Below are positions 7,604 to 15,690 of a DNA stretch of 22,150 nucleotides, piece by piece. The notes beneath the pieces were generated by a model. The model ran no database searches. It saw nothing but the letters and a program-made list of their open reading frames with translations, and was not told the origin of the DNA. Made by a program: the position numbers and the translations under genes. The first letter of the stretch is position 1. Each line of letters starts with the position of its first letter. Source of the DNA: SFTH01 sp963643985 (GTDB lineage: Bacteria > Bacillota > Clostridia > Christensenellales > Aristaeellaceae); NCBI GenBank assembly GCA_963643985.1, contig CAVINP010000028.1, positions 1 through 22,150 of the forward strand, in the 5' to 3' direction.

Positions 7604-8440
7604 TTAACTCCTCGCTCGGACAACCCGCTCGATACCGTTCAAATCGTGCAGCACATCGCAGGCCGCCTCCGGCAGGGCAGAGCGGATCATGTCGATCACA
7701 TCCCGTGCCTCGCCCTCGCCGACTTCCAGAAACACGCTGCCACCGGCCTTGAGGTGAACGGGCAGGGCCTCGGCAATGCGCCGATAGAAATCCAGACCGT
7801 CCATACCGCCGTCGAGTGCAAGCGTTGGCTCAAAGCGCACTTCCTTCTGCAGCGTGTCCATATCGTCCGAGCGGATGTAGGGCGGATTGCAGGCGATCAG
7901 ATCGAACTTTTCCTTGCCAACAGCGCGAAAGAGATCGCCGTGGCGCAGCGTGACATCTGCACCCAGTTCGCGTGCATTGCGCCGCGCGACATCGAGCGCG
8001 TCGGCGCTGATGTCCGCCAGCGTGACCTGCGCCCCCGGCACAAGTGCCTTGATTGAAATGCCGATGGCACCGCTGCCGCAGCACAGATCCAGCACCTGCG
8101 GCGCGTGCATGCAGCGCAGGGCAATGACGGCGTTTTCGACCAGTGTTTCCGTGTCCTGACGGGGAATGAGCACGCGGCGATCCACGTAAAAGCGCTGCCC
8201 CATGAAGTCGGCGCGACCCAGTATGTACTGGATCGGTTCGCCGGATATGCGGCGGACCAGCAGTTCGTTCATGCGCGTCAGCTTTGCACTGTCGATCGCG
8301 TTTTGCGACTCAAAGCGCAGTGCGGGCGCGGTCATTTCCAGCACTTCCTCGGCGATCCATACCGAGTCGATCTTCGGGTCCGGACAGCCGGAGATGCTCA
8401 GTTGCTCCCGCGCGTCCGCAAGCCATTCAGCGATGGTCAA
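7604..8440 (-). CDS. prmC: Release factor glutamine methyltransferase (PrmC/HemK)
   Basis: This 278-residue protein methylates the glutamine of the GGQ motif in release factors, using S-adenosylmethionine. The SAM-binding loop is VLDLCCGSGAIGISI and the catalytic NPPY is in ACNPPYIRSDD. The N-terminal helical domain (residues 1-80) ends in GEPIQYILGRADFMGQRFYVD, as expected for PrmC. The start is TTG at 8438-8440, overlapping the TGA of the preceding yqhQ-like gene (8437-8439), which points to translational coupling. GGAG and GAGG sequences lie upstream within the previous gene. It is followed directly by prfA. Confidence 0.96.
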   Translation of the reverse strand: MTIAEWLADAREQLSISGCPDPKIDSVWIAEEVLEMTAPALRFESQNAIDSAKLTRMNELLVRRISGEPIQYILGRADFMGQRFYVDRRVLIPRQDTETLVENAVIALRCMHAPQVLDLCCGSGAIGISIKALVPGAQVTLADISADALDVARRNARELGADVTLRHGDLFRAVGKEKFDLIACNPPYIRSDDMDTLQKEVRFEPTLALDGGMDGLDFYRRIAEALPVHLKAGGSVFLEVGEGEARDVIDMIRSALPEAACDVLHDLNGIERVVRARS

Positions 8441-9387
8441 GCGTCATCCTCTCCTTCGTTGTCCGTTTCCTCCGGGATTTGATTTTCGTCTTCCAGCGCA
8501 GCTGAAAAGGCACAGACGGCGACCTCCGTCATCTGCGGATGCGGCTCGAGCGTCGTCAGATACTGCAGGGCATCCATGGGTGCACGCAGCACGCGCACAG
8601 GGCCGCTCATGTGCGCCGCCTCCAGCGCGGAAAACGGCTCGTTGAGCAGGGCCGAAACACCCAGTATGATGCCGGTGCGCACGGCAAGATTGATCAGCAT
8701 GCCGTGATCATGTACCATGGGGATAAATATCATCGATACGATGGCGACGCTGAGCAAAAACGCGCTCTCACTGCGCCGCGTGATGATGGGATATTCGGCA
8801 GCGTTCTCGCTCGTGACTTCGTCCTTGCACTCGTAGCAGTTAATGCATTGGTTGATCGCGCCCTTGTACATTAAAAGTCGCCTGATGACCCGCAGCCTGC
8901 AGCCCAGAAAGGTCGCGCACAGCAGGCCCAGTATACGTACGACGGCGACAAGCGCATTCGTGGCGGCACGGTTGGCCGCGGTTGATGCAAGCAGGCTTTC
9001 AAAGCCCTTCGGTGCGGCGTAGAGACAGAAGAAGGCCAGCAGCACCAGCGCAACGGCGGAAACAAAAGTCGCGATGCTCTGGGCGGAGACATTCAGAAAG
9101 GCCGCCGCCTGACGTTCAACCTTCGTGCCGCGCACGGGACGCTGCGGCTTGAGTTCGCAGGATTCGCCGATGCCGTCAAAGAAACGGATCATATCGCGCA
9201 TCAGACGCGTGATGCCGCGCAGAAAGGGTATGTGCAGCAGCGCACGCAGCAGGGTTCGCGGTTCGCGGCGCACGCGCACGGAGATGTCCTTTTTTTCGTT
9301 GCGCACGGCAAAGACCGTGTATTTGCCCACCTCAAGGCGTACACCCTCGGCCACGGGGGTGCCGGAAAACCGTCTGAGCTTGGCCAT
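8437..9387 (-). CDS. yqhQ: YqhQ-like DUF1385 membrane protein
   Basis: I place the start at the ATG 9385-9387 (316 residues), because GGAAGGAG lies directly upstream. The longer frame up to 9489 would begin inside the rpmE terminator. The protein has the DUF1385 layout: a hydrophilic N-terminus (residues 1-100), two membrane stretches around 105-165, the family core YKGAINQCINCYE, then two further hydrophobic segments and LQYLTTLEPHPQMTEVAV. Its position between rpmE and prmC is conserved in Firmicutes. The function is unknown. As I recall the family, the core reads like YHGAEHKTINCYE, so here the His residues are replaced. The C-terminus is very acidic. Confidence 0.85.
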   Translation of the reverse strand: MAKLRRFSGTPVAEGVRLEVGKYTVFAVRNEKKDISVRVRREPRTLLRALLHIPFLRGITRLMRDMIRFFDGIGESCELKPQRPVRGTKVERQAAAFLNVSAQSIATFVSAVALVLLAFFCLYAAPKGFESLLASTAANRAATNALVAVVRILGLLCATFLGCRLRVIRRLLMYKGAINQCINCYECKDEVTSENAAEYPIITRRSESAFLLSVAIVSMIFIPMVHDHGMLINLAVRTGIILGVSALLNEPFSALEAAHMSGPVRVLRAPMDALQYLTTLEPHPQMTEVAVCAFSAALEDENQIPEETDNEGEDDA

Positions 9388-9412
9388 GACGCTCGACTCC
9401 TTCCAAAGAAAT

Positions 9413-9446
9413 AAAAAAGCAGGCCTGCGCGCATTCGCGGGTCTGC
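9413..9446 (-). promoter_or_regulatory. Terminator-like hairpin just upstream of yqhQ (possible attenuator)
   Basis: Read on the minus strand, an imperfect GC-rich stem (9419-9446, containing the palindrome GCAGGCCTGC) is followed by six U residues (9413-9418). It ends only some 10 bases before the yqhQ ribosome binding site and lies after the rpmE terminator, so it could attenuate yqhQ-prmC-prfA-sua5. Confidence 0.45.
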
Positions 9447-9473
9447 GATTGGTTTTCGGCGCGCATGAACTAT

Positions 9474-9508
9474 AACCAAAACACCGCAAAGAAAAATTCC
9501 TTGCGGTG
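9474..9508 (-). terminator. Terminator after rpmE
   Basis: On the minus strand CACCGCAAGGAA pairs with TTCTTTGCGGTG over 12 bp (one G-U) around a 3-nt loop (9482-9508), then TTTTGGTT. It lies about 11 bases after the rpmE stop, so rpmE is probably made in excess of the downstream genes. Confidence 0.75.
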
Positions 9509-9519
9509 CTTTGTGTTCA

Positions 9520-9717
9520 CTACATGCCGTAGCGCTTCTTGAAGCGATCCACGCGTCCGCCGGTGTCAACCAGCTTCTGCTTGCCGGTGTAGAAAGGATG
9601 GCACTTTGAACAGATATCAACGCGCAGTTCCTTCTTCACGGAGCCCGTTTCAAAGGTTTCGCCGCAAACGCAGCGAACGATTGCCTTGCCGTAATTCGGA
9701 TGGATGTTTTCTTTCAT
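9520..9717 (-). CDS. rpmE: Ribosomal protein bL31, zinc-binding type
   Basis: This 65-residue protein is bL31 of the large ribosomal subunit. It starts MKENIHPNYGKA and ends KKRYGM, both typical. The zinc ligands are present as CVC near the N-terminus and CSKC in the middle, so this is the zinc-containing C+ form. The ribosome binding site is AGGTG, about 8 bases upstream. The gene has its own near-consensus promoter (9790-9818) and its own terminator (9474-9508), and stands first in the block leading to yqhQ and prmC. Confidence 0.97.
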   Translation of the reverse strand: MKENIHPNYGKAIVRCVCGETFETGSVKKELRVDICSKCHPFYTGKQKLVDTGGRVDRFKKRYGM

Positions 9718-9789
9718 GGATTTTCACCTCACTCTAACCGGACTGTCAGCGCTCCGGCGGCGCGGCATCCGATTAATCACACAAACGGT

Positions 9790-9818
9790 ATTATAGCACG
9801 TTCGGGGACACAATTCAA
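9790..9818 (-). promoter_or_regulatory. Promoter of rpmE
   Basis: On the minus strand TTGAAT (9813-9818), a 17-base spacer and a perfect TATAAT (9790-9795) with an extended TGC. It lies directly after the stop of the MATE gene, with no terminator in between, so some read-through from the MATE operon is likely. Confidence 0.85.
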
Positions 9819-9834
9819 CGCCCTTTTGCATGTT

Positions 9835-11235
9835 TTACACAATTTTTCCCTGCGCCATTCCCAGCCCCGCAGGGGAGGCATCGCGGTAGCTCTTGAGGAA
9901 GTAGGCCAGCTCCGCAAGGCCCGTGATGGTCCAGGAGAAGGCGTAGAGCAGATACAGCGATACGATCGTGTGGAAGTGGGCAAAGACCGTGTAGACCCAG
10001 ATCACGCGGAACACGCAAGAGCCGAGGATCACGATGATGGTGGGGCCGAAGCTCTTGCCGATGCCGCGCGAGGCGGCAATGGTACAGTCCATGAGGGGCG
10101 CGATCACGTAGGAAAAGCCCATGATGCGCAATCTTTGCATGCCCGTCGCGACCACGCCCGGCTCGTTGGTGAAGAGCGCGAGGAAGGTTTCGCCGAAAAA
10201 GACCATGAAAAGACCCATCGTCAGGCCGCAGATGGTGGCGTAGATCAGGGAGATGATGTAGCTGCGCATCACGCGGTCGCGCTTGCCTGCGCCCCAGTTC
10301 TGTCCCATGAAACTGGTGCATGCCGTATAGAAGGCAGCCATCATGTTGTAGATGAGCGTGTCGGCATTGGACGCTGCCGAGCCGCCCTCAACCACGACGG
10401 AGTCAAAGGAATTCAGGCCCGTCTGAATAAATATGTTGGCAATGGCGAATATCGCGTTCTGGAAGCCCGCGGGAATGCCCAGCACGAGCACGCCGCGCAT
10501 CTGCTCCGGGTGAAAGTGCATCTCGCGCAGATGCAGCCCGCAGTCGTCCTTCTCGCGTGACAGATGTACCACGATCAGTATGGCCGAGACGTACTGGGAA
10601 ATGATGCTGGCCAGCGCGACTCCGTCCGCCGCCATGCCGCAGACGATGACGAAGAAGAGGTTGAGAAAGATGTTCAGCACGCCGGCCACCGTAAGGTACA
10701 GCAGGGGACGGCGCGTATCGCCGTTGGCGCTCATGACGCCGTTGCCGAAGTTGAACACGCCCAGTGCCGGCATGCCCAGCGCGTAGATGCGGAAGTAAAG
10801 CACCGCGCCGTCGATCAGGTCTTCCTTGGTGTTCATCAGCGTCAGCATGGGCTGCGCCAGCAACAGGCAGAGCACGGAGATGATCGCACCCGTCAGCAGA
10901 CAGATCAGCAGGGAAGTGTGCACCGTCTCCACAGTCTCGCGGTTGCGCTTTGCGCCCAGATGCTGCGCCACCAGCACGTTGACACCGCTGCCCATGCCGA
11001 TGAGAAAGCCCGTGAACAGGGAGACCAGCATGGAGGTCGAGCCGACCGAGCCGAGTGCCCGGGCGCTGGAGAACTTGCCGACCACGGCCACGTCCGCCAT
11101 GTTGAAGGTCACCTGCAGTATTTGAGAGAGCATCAGCGGCATGCTGAAGAGAAATATCTTGCGCGGAAGCGAGCCTTGTGTCATGTCCATGGAGCTGTGG
11201 CGATTTCCGCGATGAAAGAGCCCTTTACGTTGCAT
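9835..11235 (-). CDS. MATE family efflux transporter
   Basis: This is a multidrug and toxic compound extrusion protein of about 466 residues with some 12 hydrophobic segments. It sits in the cell membrane and probably exports cations by Na+ or H+ antiport. Family features are the N-terminal MTQGSLPRKIFLFSMPLMLSQ, the first-helix region FNMADVAVVGKFSSARALGSVG, and the second-half repeat starting near VLGIPAGFQNAIFAIANIFIQ. I chose the ATG at 11233-11235, which lies 11 bases after the stop of the upstream phosphodiesterase gene and suggests coupling. A GTG at 11262 would add 9 residues, and an ATG at 11190 would fit the family start but has a poor ribosome binding site. The substrate cannot be predicted. 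Confidence 0.9.
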   Translation of the reverse strand: MQRKGLFHRGNRHSSMDMTQGSLPRKIFLFSMPLMLSQILQVTFNMADVAVVGKFSSARALGSVGSTSMLVSLFTGFLIGMGSGVNVLVAQHLGAKRNRETVETVHTSLLICLLTGAIISVLCLLLAQPMLTLMNTKEDLIDGAVLYFRIYALGMPALGVFNFGNGVMSANGDTRRPLLYLTVAGVLNIFLNLFFVIVCGMAADGVALASIISQYVSAILIVVHLSREKDDCGLHLREMHFHPEQMRGVLVLGIPAGFQNAIFAIANIFIQTGLNSFDSVVVEGGSAASNADTLIYNMMAAFYTACTSFMGQNWGAGKRDRVMRSYIISLIYATICGLTMGLFMVFFGETFLALFTNEPGVVATGMQRLRIMGFSYVIAPLMDCTIAASRGIGKSFGPTIIVILGSCVFRVIWVYTVFAHFHTIVSLYLLYAFSWTITGLAELAYFLKSYRDASPAGLGMAQGKIV

Positions 11236-11245
11236 TTTGCCTGTT

Positions 11246-11794
11246 TTACTCCATTGTTTCACTGCGATAGGTATTGCCGCTCTGCAGGTCCTTCCAGACC
11301 AGAATACTGTCGCAGAGCGTCATGTAGGAATGGGCGCTGCCATTCTTGGGAATGGACACCGAGCCGGGGTTGACATAGGTGAAGTGCTCGTGACGGTTGA
11401 AGGCCGGTATGTGCGTATGTCCGCAGAGCAGATAGTCGCCCTCCGCAAGCGGGGGCGGGGTAGTTTCACCAAAGGTATGGCCATGGGTGAAGTACATCAG
11501 GTGCCTGCCCACGGGCAGTATGCCGTAGCTTGCCATCACGGGGAAGTTCAATACCATCTGGTCGACCTCCGCTTCGCAGTTGCCGCGCACGCAGAGCAGC
11601 TCGCTGCGCACACTGTTGAGCATTTCGATCACGCGCTTGGGCGCATACTCCTCCGGCAGATCGTTGCGCGGACCGTGATAGAGCAGATCGCCCAGCAGCA
11701 ACAGCCGATCCGCATTTTCGCTGCGATAGGCGTCCAGCATGCGCTCGCACCACTTGGACGAGCCGTGTATATCCGAAGCAATCATGATTTTCAT
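11246..11794 (-). CDS. yfcE: YfcE/MJ0936-type metallophosphodiesterase
   Basis: This 182-residue calcineurin-like phosphoesterase has all metal-site motifs: the first Asp and His in ASDIHG, LLGDLLYHGPRN, VRGNCE, FTHGH, and CGHTH. Small stand-alone enzymes of this family hydrolyse phosphodiesters; the natural substrate is unknown. The ATG at 11792-11794 is preferred because GGAGG (11803-11807) is then 8 bases away; the ATG two codons earlier is only 2 bases from it. The gene leads a short unit with the MATE transporter downstream, and has an extended -10 promoter at 11821. Confidence 0.9.
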   Translation of the reverse strand: MKIMIASDIHGSSKWCERMLDAYRSENADRLLLLGDLLYHGPRNDLPEEYAPKRVIEMLNSVRSELLCVRGNCEAEVDQMVLNFPVMASYGILPVGRHLMYFTHGHTFGETTPPPLAEGDYLLCGHTHIPAFNRHEHFTYVNPGSVSIPKNGSAHSYMTLCDSILVWKDLQSGNTYRSETME

Positions 11795-11820
11795 ATGCAT
11801 ATCCTCCGTTTACCTGCGCC

Positions 11821-11829
11821 ATTATAGCA
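11821..11829 (-). promoter_or_regulatory. Extended -10 promoter of the yfcE-MATE unit
   Basis: On the minus strand TGCTATAAT (perfect -10 at 11821-11826 with TG extension), 14 bases upstream of the GGAGG of yfcE. No good -35 is visible at 16-18 bases, since that space is taken up by the symporter terminator hairpin. Confidence 0.6.
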
Positions 11830-11830
11830 C

Positions 11831-11863
11831 AAAAAACCGCATCTGACATCACATCAGACGCGG
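11831..11863 (-). terminator. Terminator of the second alanine symporter gene
   Basis: On the minus strand CCGCGTCTGA (11854-11863) pairs with TCAGATGCGG (11837-11846) over 10 bp with one G-U, 7-nt loop, then six T (11831-11836). It overlaps the region where the -35 of the next promoter would lie. Confidence 0.85.
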
Positions 11864-11879
11864 GGCACAAAGATTTAAA

Positions 11880-13439
11880 CTATTTCTTCAATTCCGGCTG
11901 CGAACCCTTGGCAAAATACTCCTTGGTGAGTTTGAAGACCACGGGGGAGAGCAGCGCCACGGCAATCAGGTTCGGGATGGTCATCAGGCCGTTGAACGTG
12001 TCGGAGATCTCCCAGAGCAGGCCGATGTTCATGGTTGCGCCCAGTATGGAGCAGAGCGAGAAGAGCACCATGTAAGGCTTGACGACCTTTTCGCCGAAGA
12101 GGTATTCCATGCAGCGCGAGCCGTACAGGCCCCAGCCCAGGATTGTGGAGAAGGCGAAGCAGCAGATGGCGATGGCACCGAATATGGACGACCATGCGCC
12201 GTAGGTCTCCGTGAAGCTGGAGATCGTCAGTTCCGCGCCCGCGGGCTGGCCGTAGACGGGGGCATCGCCCGCGCAGAGTATGATGAAGGCCGTCATGGAG
12301 CAGATGATGATGGTGTCAACGAACACCTCAAATATGCCGTAGAGGCCCTGTTGCACGGGGTGATCGGTGTCGGCGGAGGCGTGCGCCATGGGCGCAGTGC
12401 CAAGGCCGGCCTCATTGGAGAATATGCCGCGGGAAATGCCGCGCTTCATGGCCATGAACATGCTGCCCACAATGCCGCCCGTGACGGCCTTGGGCGTGAA
12501 TGCACCTTCAAATATGCTGCGCAGTGCGGCGGGCACCAGATCGATGTGGATGATAATGATGCCAAGTCCCAGAAGGATATAGAGTATGGCCATGAAAGGC
12601 ACGAGGCGCTCGGTGACCTTGGCGATGCGCTTGAGGCCGCCGATCAGTATGACCATGATGGTGATGGCCAGCACAATGCCGATGATCCAGTTGAGAAGCA
12701 TGGAGCCGTGACCGCCGAAGCTGGTGATGGCGGAATTGATGGAGTCACGGATCGTACCGACCTGCGTGGCATTGCCCGTGCCCAGCGAGGCCAGTGCGCA
12801 GAAGATGGCAAAGAGTACGGCCAGCCACTTCCAGCCCTTGCCCAGACCGTTGGTGATGTAGTACATGGGGCCGCCGGCATACTCGCCGTTTTTGTTCCGC
12901 TCACGGTAGTGCACCGCCAGCGTGACCTCGGCAAACTTGGTGCACATGCCCAGCAGTGCGCTGACCCACATCCAGAACACCGCACCGGGGCCGCCCAGAC
13001 ATATGGCACCCGCGACACCCGCGACGTTGCCTGTGCCGACGGTGGCCGCAAGAGCCGTGCAGACAGCCTGCCAGGGCGTGATCGCGCCGTGCCCGGCTTC
13101 CTTTTTGTTGAAGACCCTGCCCAGCGTGGCCCGCATGGCAAGGCCGAACTTCCTGAACTGCAGTCCCTTGGAACCCAGCGTCAGAAACAGTCCGACACCC
13201 AGAATCAGTATCATGGCCGGCCAGCCCCAGACGGCGGAGTTGATTGACGAGTTGACATTTGAGACCACGTCCAGCACGCTTTGGCTCTTTTTGTCGATAT
13301 TCTCTACCGTGTCCTCGGCCTCTTCCAGCAGGGTTTCTTCCGCTGCTTGGGGTGCCGCTGTCGTCTCGGCGAGAACCGATCCGGACAACAGGCTCAGCAG
13401 CAGTACAAACAACAGCGGTAAGACGAGTTTTTTCTTCAT
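11880..13439 (-). CDS. AGCS family sodium:alanine symporter, copy 2
   Basis: This 519-residue inner-membrane protein imports alanine (or glycine) with Na+. AGCS hallmarks are the substrate and Na+ region TVGTGNVAGVAGAICLGGPGAVFWMW, GGPMYYITNGLG, and RGIFSNEAGLGTAPMAHA. I start at ATG 13437-13439, with GGGGGAT just upstream; the longer frame would run into the leader RNA. An N-terminal signal-like helix (MKKKLVLPLLFVLLLSLLSG, then VLAETT) and an acidic stretch of about 45 residues precede the usual AGCS core, which is unusual. A T-box leader with an apparent Ala specifier controls it. It is a near duplicate of the gene at 13786-15351. Confidence 0.93.
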   Translation of the reverse strand: MKKKLVLPLLFVLLLSLLSGSVLAETTAAPQAAEETLLEEAEDTVENIDKKSQSVLDVVSNVNSSINSAVWGWPAMILILGVGLFLTLGSKGLQFRKFGLAMRATLGRVFNKKEAGHGAITPWQAVCTALAATVGTGNVAGVAGAICLGGPGAVFWMWVSALLGMCTKFAEVTLAVHYRERNKNGEYAGGPMYYITNGLGKGWKWLAVLFAIFCALASLGTGNATQVGTIRDSINSAITSFGGHGSMLLNWIIGIVLAITIMVILIGGLKRIAKVTERLVPFMAILYILLGLGIIIIHIDLVPAALRSIFEGAFTPKAVTGGIVGSMFMAMKRGISRGIFSNEAGLGTAPMAHASADTDHPVQQGLYGIFEVFVDTIIICSMTAFIILCAGDAPVYGQPAGAELTISSFTETYGAWSSIFGAIAICCFAFSTILGWGLYGSRCMEYLFGEKVVKPYMVLFSLCSILGATMNIGLLWEISDTFNGLMTIPNLIAVALLSPVVFKLTKEYFAKGSQPELKK

Positions 13440-13440
13440 T

Positions 13441-13734
13441 TTAAATCCCCCTTTGCAAGTAGCGGGACATAACAAAAAGCGCCCCGCCCCGATGAAGTCT
13501 TCATAAGGGCGAAGCACTCAACTTCGCGGTACCACCTTATTTCGCCTGCAGCTTGCACTGCAGACCTCATGAACAGCCGTAACTGCTCAACGCTGTAACG
13601 GGCGAACCCTGCGCAGCCTACTTTTGTTTCAGTGCGCTCCTCGGGAATGGCGTTCATCGCAGTATCCTGTGCCTTGCAGCAGACGGCACATCTCTGAAGT
13701 GATTCCTGCAACTACTCTTTTCCGTCATCGAACC
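13441..13734 (-). promoter_or_regulatory. T-box leader RNA (apparent alanine GCC specifier), copy 2
   Basis: Read on the minus strand, the leader has the Stem I start GGAAAAGAGTAG, a specifier region GAAC-GCC-ATTCCCGAG (codon GCC at 13649-13651) and the invariant T-box AAGGTGGTACCGCG (13525-13538). A terminator stem (13479-13517) ends in five T. GCC lies where glycine leaders of the glyQS type carry GGC, so it reads as alanine. Uncharged tRNA-Ala would pair with it and favour antitermination and symporter expression. Confidence 0.92.
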
Positions 13735-13740
13735 TTACCC

Positions 13741-13770
13741 ATTCTAGCACAAAAAGAGCATCGCTGTCAA
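13741..13770 (-). promoter_or_regulatory. Promoter of the copy 2 T-box/symporter
   Basis: On the minus strand TTGACA (13765-13770), 18 bases, TAGAAT (13741-13746), with TGC before the -10. It lies 15 bases beyond the stop of the first symporter, with no terminator between. Confidence 0.85.
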
Positions 13771-13785
13771 CCGTTAAATTCTGAA

Positions 13786-15351
13786 TTATTTGTGCAGATC
13801 AGGCTGCGATTTTCTGCCGAAGAACTCCTTCGTCAGTTTGAACACCACGGGAGAGAGCAGTGCCACGGCGATCAGGTTCGGGATCGCCATCAGGCCGTTG
13901 AGCGTGTCGGCGATGTCCCAGAGCAGGCCGAGCTTCACGGTAGCGCCCAGTATGGCTACCAGAGAGAACAGTACCAGATAGGGCTTGACAACCTTGTGAC
14001 CGAAGAGATATTCCACGCAGCGCGAGCCGTACAGGCCCCAGCCGAGTATCGTGGAGAAGGCGAAGCAGCAGATGGCGATGGCGCCGAAGATGGCCGACCA
14101 GGAGCCGTAGGTCTGCGTGAAGCTGGAGATCGTCAGTTCTGCACCGGCGGACTGGCCGAACACGGGCGCGTCGCCTGCACAGAGCACGATGAAGGCCGTC
14201 ATGGAGCAGATCACGATGGTGTCCATGAACACCTCGAATATGCCGTAGAGCCCCTGTCGCACGGGATGGTCGGTGTCCGCGGAGGCGTGCGCCATGGGCG
14301 CGGAGCCGAGACCGGCCTCATTGGAGAATATGCCGCGGGAGATGCCGCGCTTCATGGCCATGAACATGCTGCCCACAATGCCGCCGGTGACGGCCTTGGG
14401 GGTAAATGCGCCTTCAAAGATGTCGCGCAGTGCGGCAGGCACCAGATCGATGTGGATGATGATGATGCCCAGACCCAGCACGATGTAAAGAATTGCCATG
14501 AAGGGCACGAGGCGTTCGGTGACGGAGGCTATGCGCTTGAGACCGCCCACCAGTATGATCATCACGATCAGCGCCAGCGTGATGCCGATGATCCAGTTGA
14601 GCAGTGTGGAGCCCTGACCGCCGAAGCTGGTGATGGCGGAGTTGATGGAATCCTTGATTGAGCCGACCTGTGTGGCATTGCCGATGCCGAAGGAGGCCAG
14701 TGCGCCGAAGGCCGCAAAGAGTACGGCCAGCCACTTCCAGCCCTTGCCCAGACCGTTGGTGATGTAGTACATGGGGCCGCCGACGTATTCGCCCTTCGCG
14801 TTCTTTTCACGGTAGTGCACCGCCAGCGTGACCTCGGCAAATTTGGTGCACATGCCCAGCAGTGCGCTGACCCACATCCAGAACACGGCGCCGGGGCCGC
14901 CCAGACAGATCGCGCCTGCAACGCCCGCGACGTTGCCCGTGCCGACGGTGGCCGCAAGAGCCGTGCAGACGGCCTGCCAGGGCGTGATCGAGCCGTGCCT
15001 GGCTTCGGATTTCTTGAAGACCTTGCCCAGCGTCTCCTTCATGGCTGTGCCGAACTTGCGGAACTGCAGGCCCTTGGAGCCGAGCGTCAGGAACAGGCCG
15101 ACGCCCAGAATCAGTATCATGGCGGGCCAGCCCCAGACGACATCGTTTATGGACGAATTGACGCTCTCGACCACGTCCAGAAAGCCGCGGCTCTCCGCCT
15201 CGATCTTTTCAACCGTCTCTTCGGCCTCCTGCATGACGCTTTCCTCCTGCTTCGCCGGTGCTTCGGTGACCGTTTCCCCCAAAGCAGCCGGTGCAAAGAC
15301 GGCGAGCAGCAGGGACAGCAGCATGAGCAGCAGAACAAAACTCTTTTTCAT
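13786..15351 (-). CDS. AGCS family sodium:alanine symporter, copy 1
   Basis: This 521-residue AGCS symporter is almost identical in its core to the protein at 11880-13439, including TVGTGNVAGVAGAICLGGPG, GGPMYYITNGLG and RGIFSNEAGLGSAPMAHA. The two differ mainly at the N-terminus, in a few loops (for example EKNAKGEY against ERNKNGEY) and at the very end. ATG 15349-15351 is the start, with GGGAGGGG just upstream. It too has a signal-like helix (MKKSFVLLLMLLSLLLAVFA) and an acidic helical segment before the first core helix. Import of alanine with Na+ is inferred from the family and the Ala T-box. No terminator of its own is seen, so its transcript probably ends at the copy 2 leader. Confidence 0.93.
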   Translation of the reverse strand: MKKSFVLLLMLLSLLLAVFAPAALGETVTEAPAKQEESVMQEAEETVEKIEAESRGFLDVVESVNSSINDVVWGWPAMILILGVGLFLTLGSKGLQFRKFGTAMKETLGKVFKKSEARHGSITPWQAVCTALAATVGTGNVAGVAGAICLGGPGAVFWMWVSALLGMCTKFAEVTLAVHYREKNAKGEYVGGPMYYITNGLGKGWKWLAVLFAAFGALASFGIGNATQVGSIKDSINSAITSFGGQGSTLLNWIIGITLALIVMIILVGGLKRIASVTERLVPFMAILYIVLGLGIIIIHIDLVPAALRDIFEGAFTPKAVTGGIVGSMFMAMKRGISRGIFSNEAGLGSAPMAHASADTDHPVRQGLYGIFEVFMDTIVICSMTAFIVLCAGDAPVFGQSAGAELTISSFTQTYGSWSAIFGAIAICCFAFSTILGWGLYGSRCVEYLFGHKVVKPYLVLFSLVAILGATVKLGLLWDIADTLNGLMAIPNLIAVALLSPVVFKLTKEFFGRKSQPDLHK

Positions 15352-15361
15352 TTCGGACCCC

Positions 15362-15684
15362 TCCCGGATGTTGTTACGTTGTGGTGCATCAGAGCGGTTC
15401 GGAACATGCAAAAAGCGCCCGCCCTGACGAGATCGTCATAAGGGCGAAGCGCTCAACTTCGCGGTACCACCTTATTTCGCCTGTGGCTTGCACCGCAGAC
15501 CTCACGAACAACATGCGATATGCTGCTCCGCGCTGTAACGGGCGCACCCTGCAACACTTACTCGCCTGCCTGCAGGCTTTCCGTATGCTTCTCGGGAAGG
15601 GCGTTCACCGCAGCACCCCGGGCCTTGCACCGGCCGACCCGTCTCTGAACAAGCCCTGCGACTACTCTTTTCCGTCAAAGAATT
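15362..15684 (-). promoter_or_regulatory. T-box leader RNA (apparent alanine GCC specifier), copy 1
   Basis: On the minus strand it carries the same parts as copy 2: GGAAAAGAGTAG, GAAC-GCC-CTTCCCGAG (codon GCC at 15600-15602), the T-box AAGGTGGTACCGCG (15460-15473), and a terminator hairpin (15415-15452) followed by five T (15410-15414). Stem bases differ from copy 2 with compensating changes, for example in the terminator arms, so both copies appear functional. The base after the codon is C here and A in copy 2. Confidence 0.92.
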
Positions 15685-15690
15685 TAGCTT

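Noticed and set aside
9388..9489. N-terminal extension of the yqhQ-like gene
   Set aside because: It would start inside the rpmE terminator, while a GGAAGGAG site supports ATG 9385-9387.
13436..13711. A 91-residue frame inside the copy 2 T-box leader
   Set aside because: Its bases are explained by the T-box RNA structure, and the other leader does not conserve the peptide.
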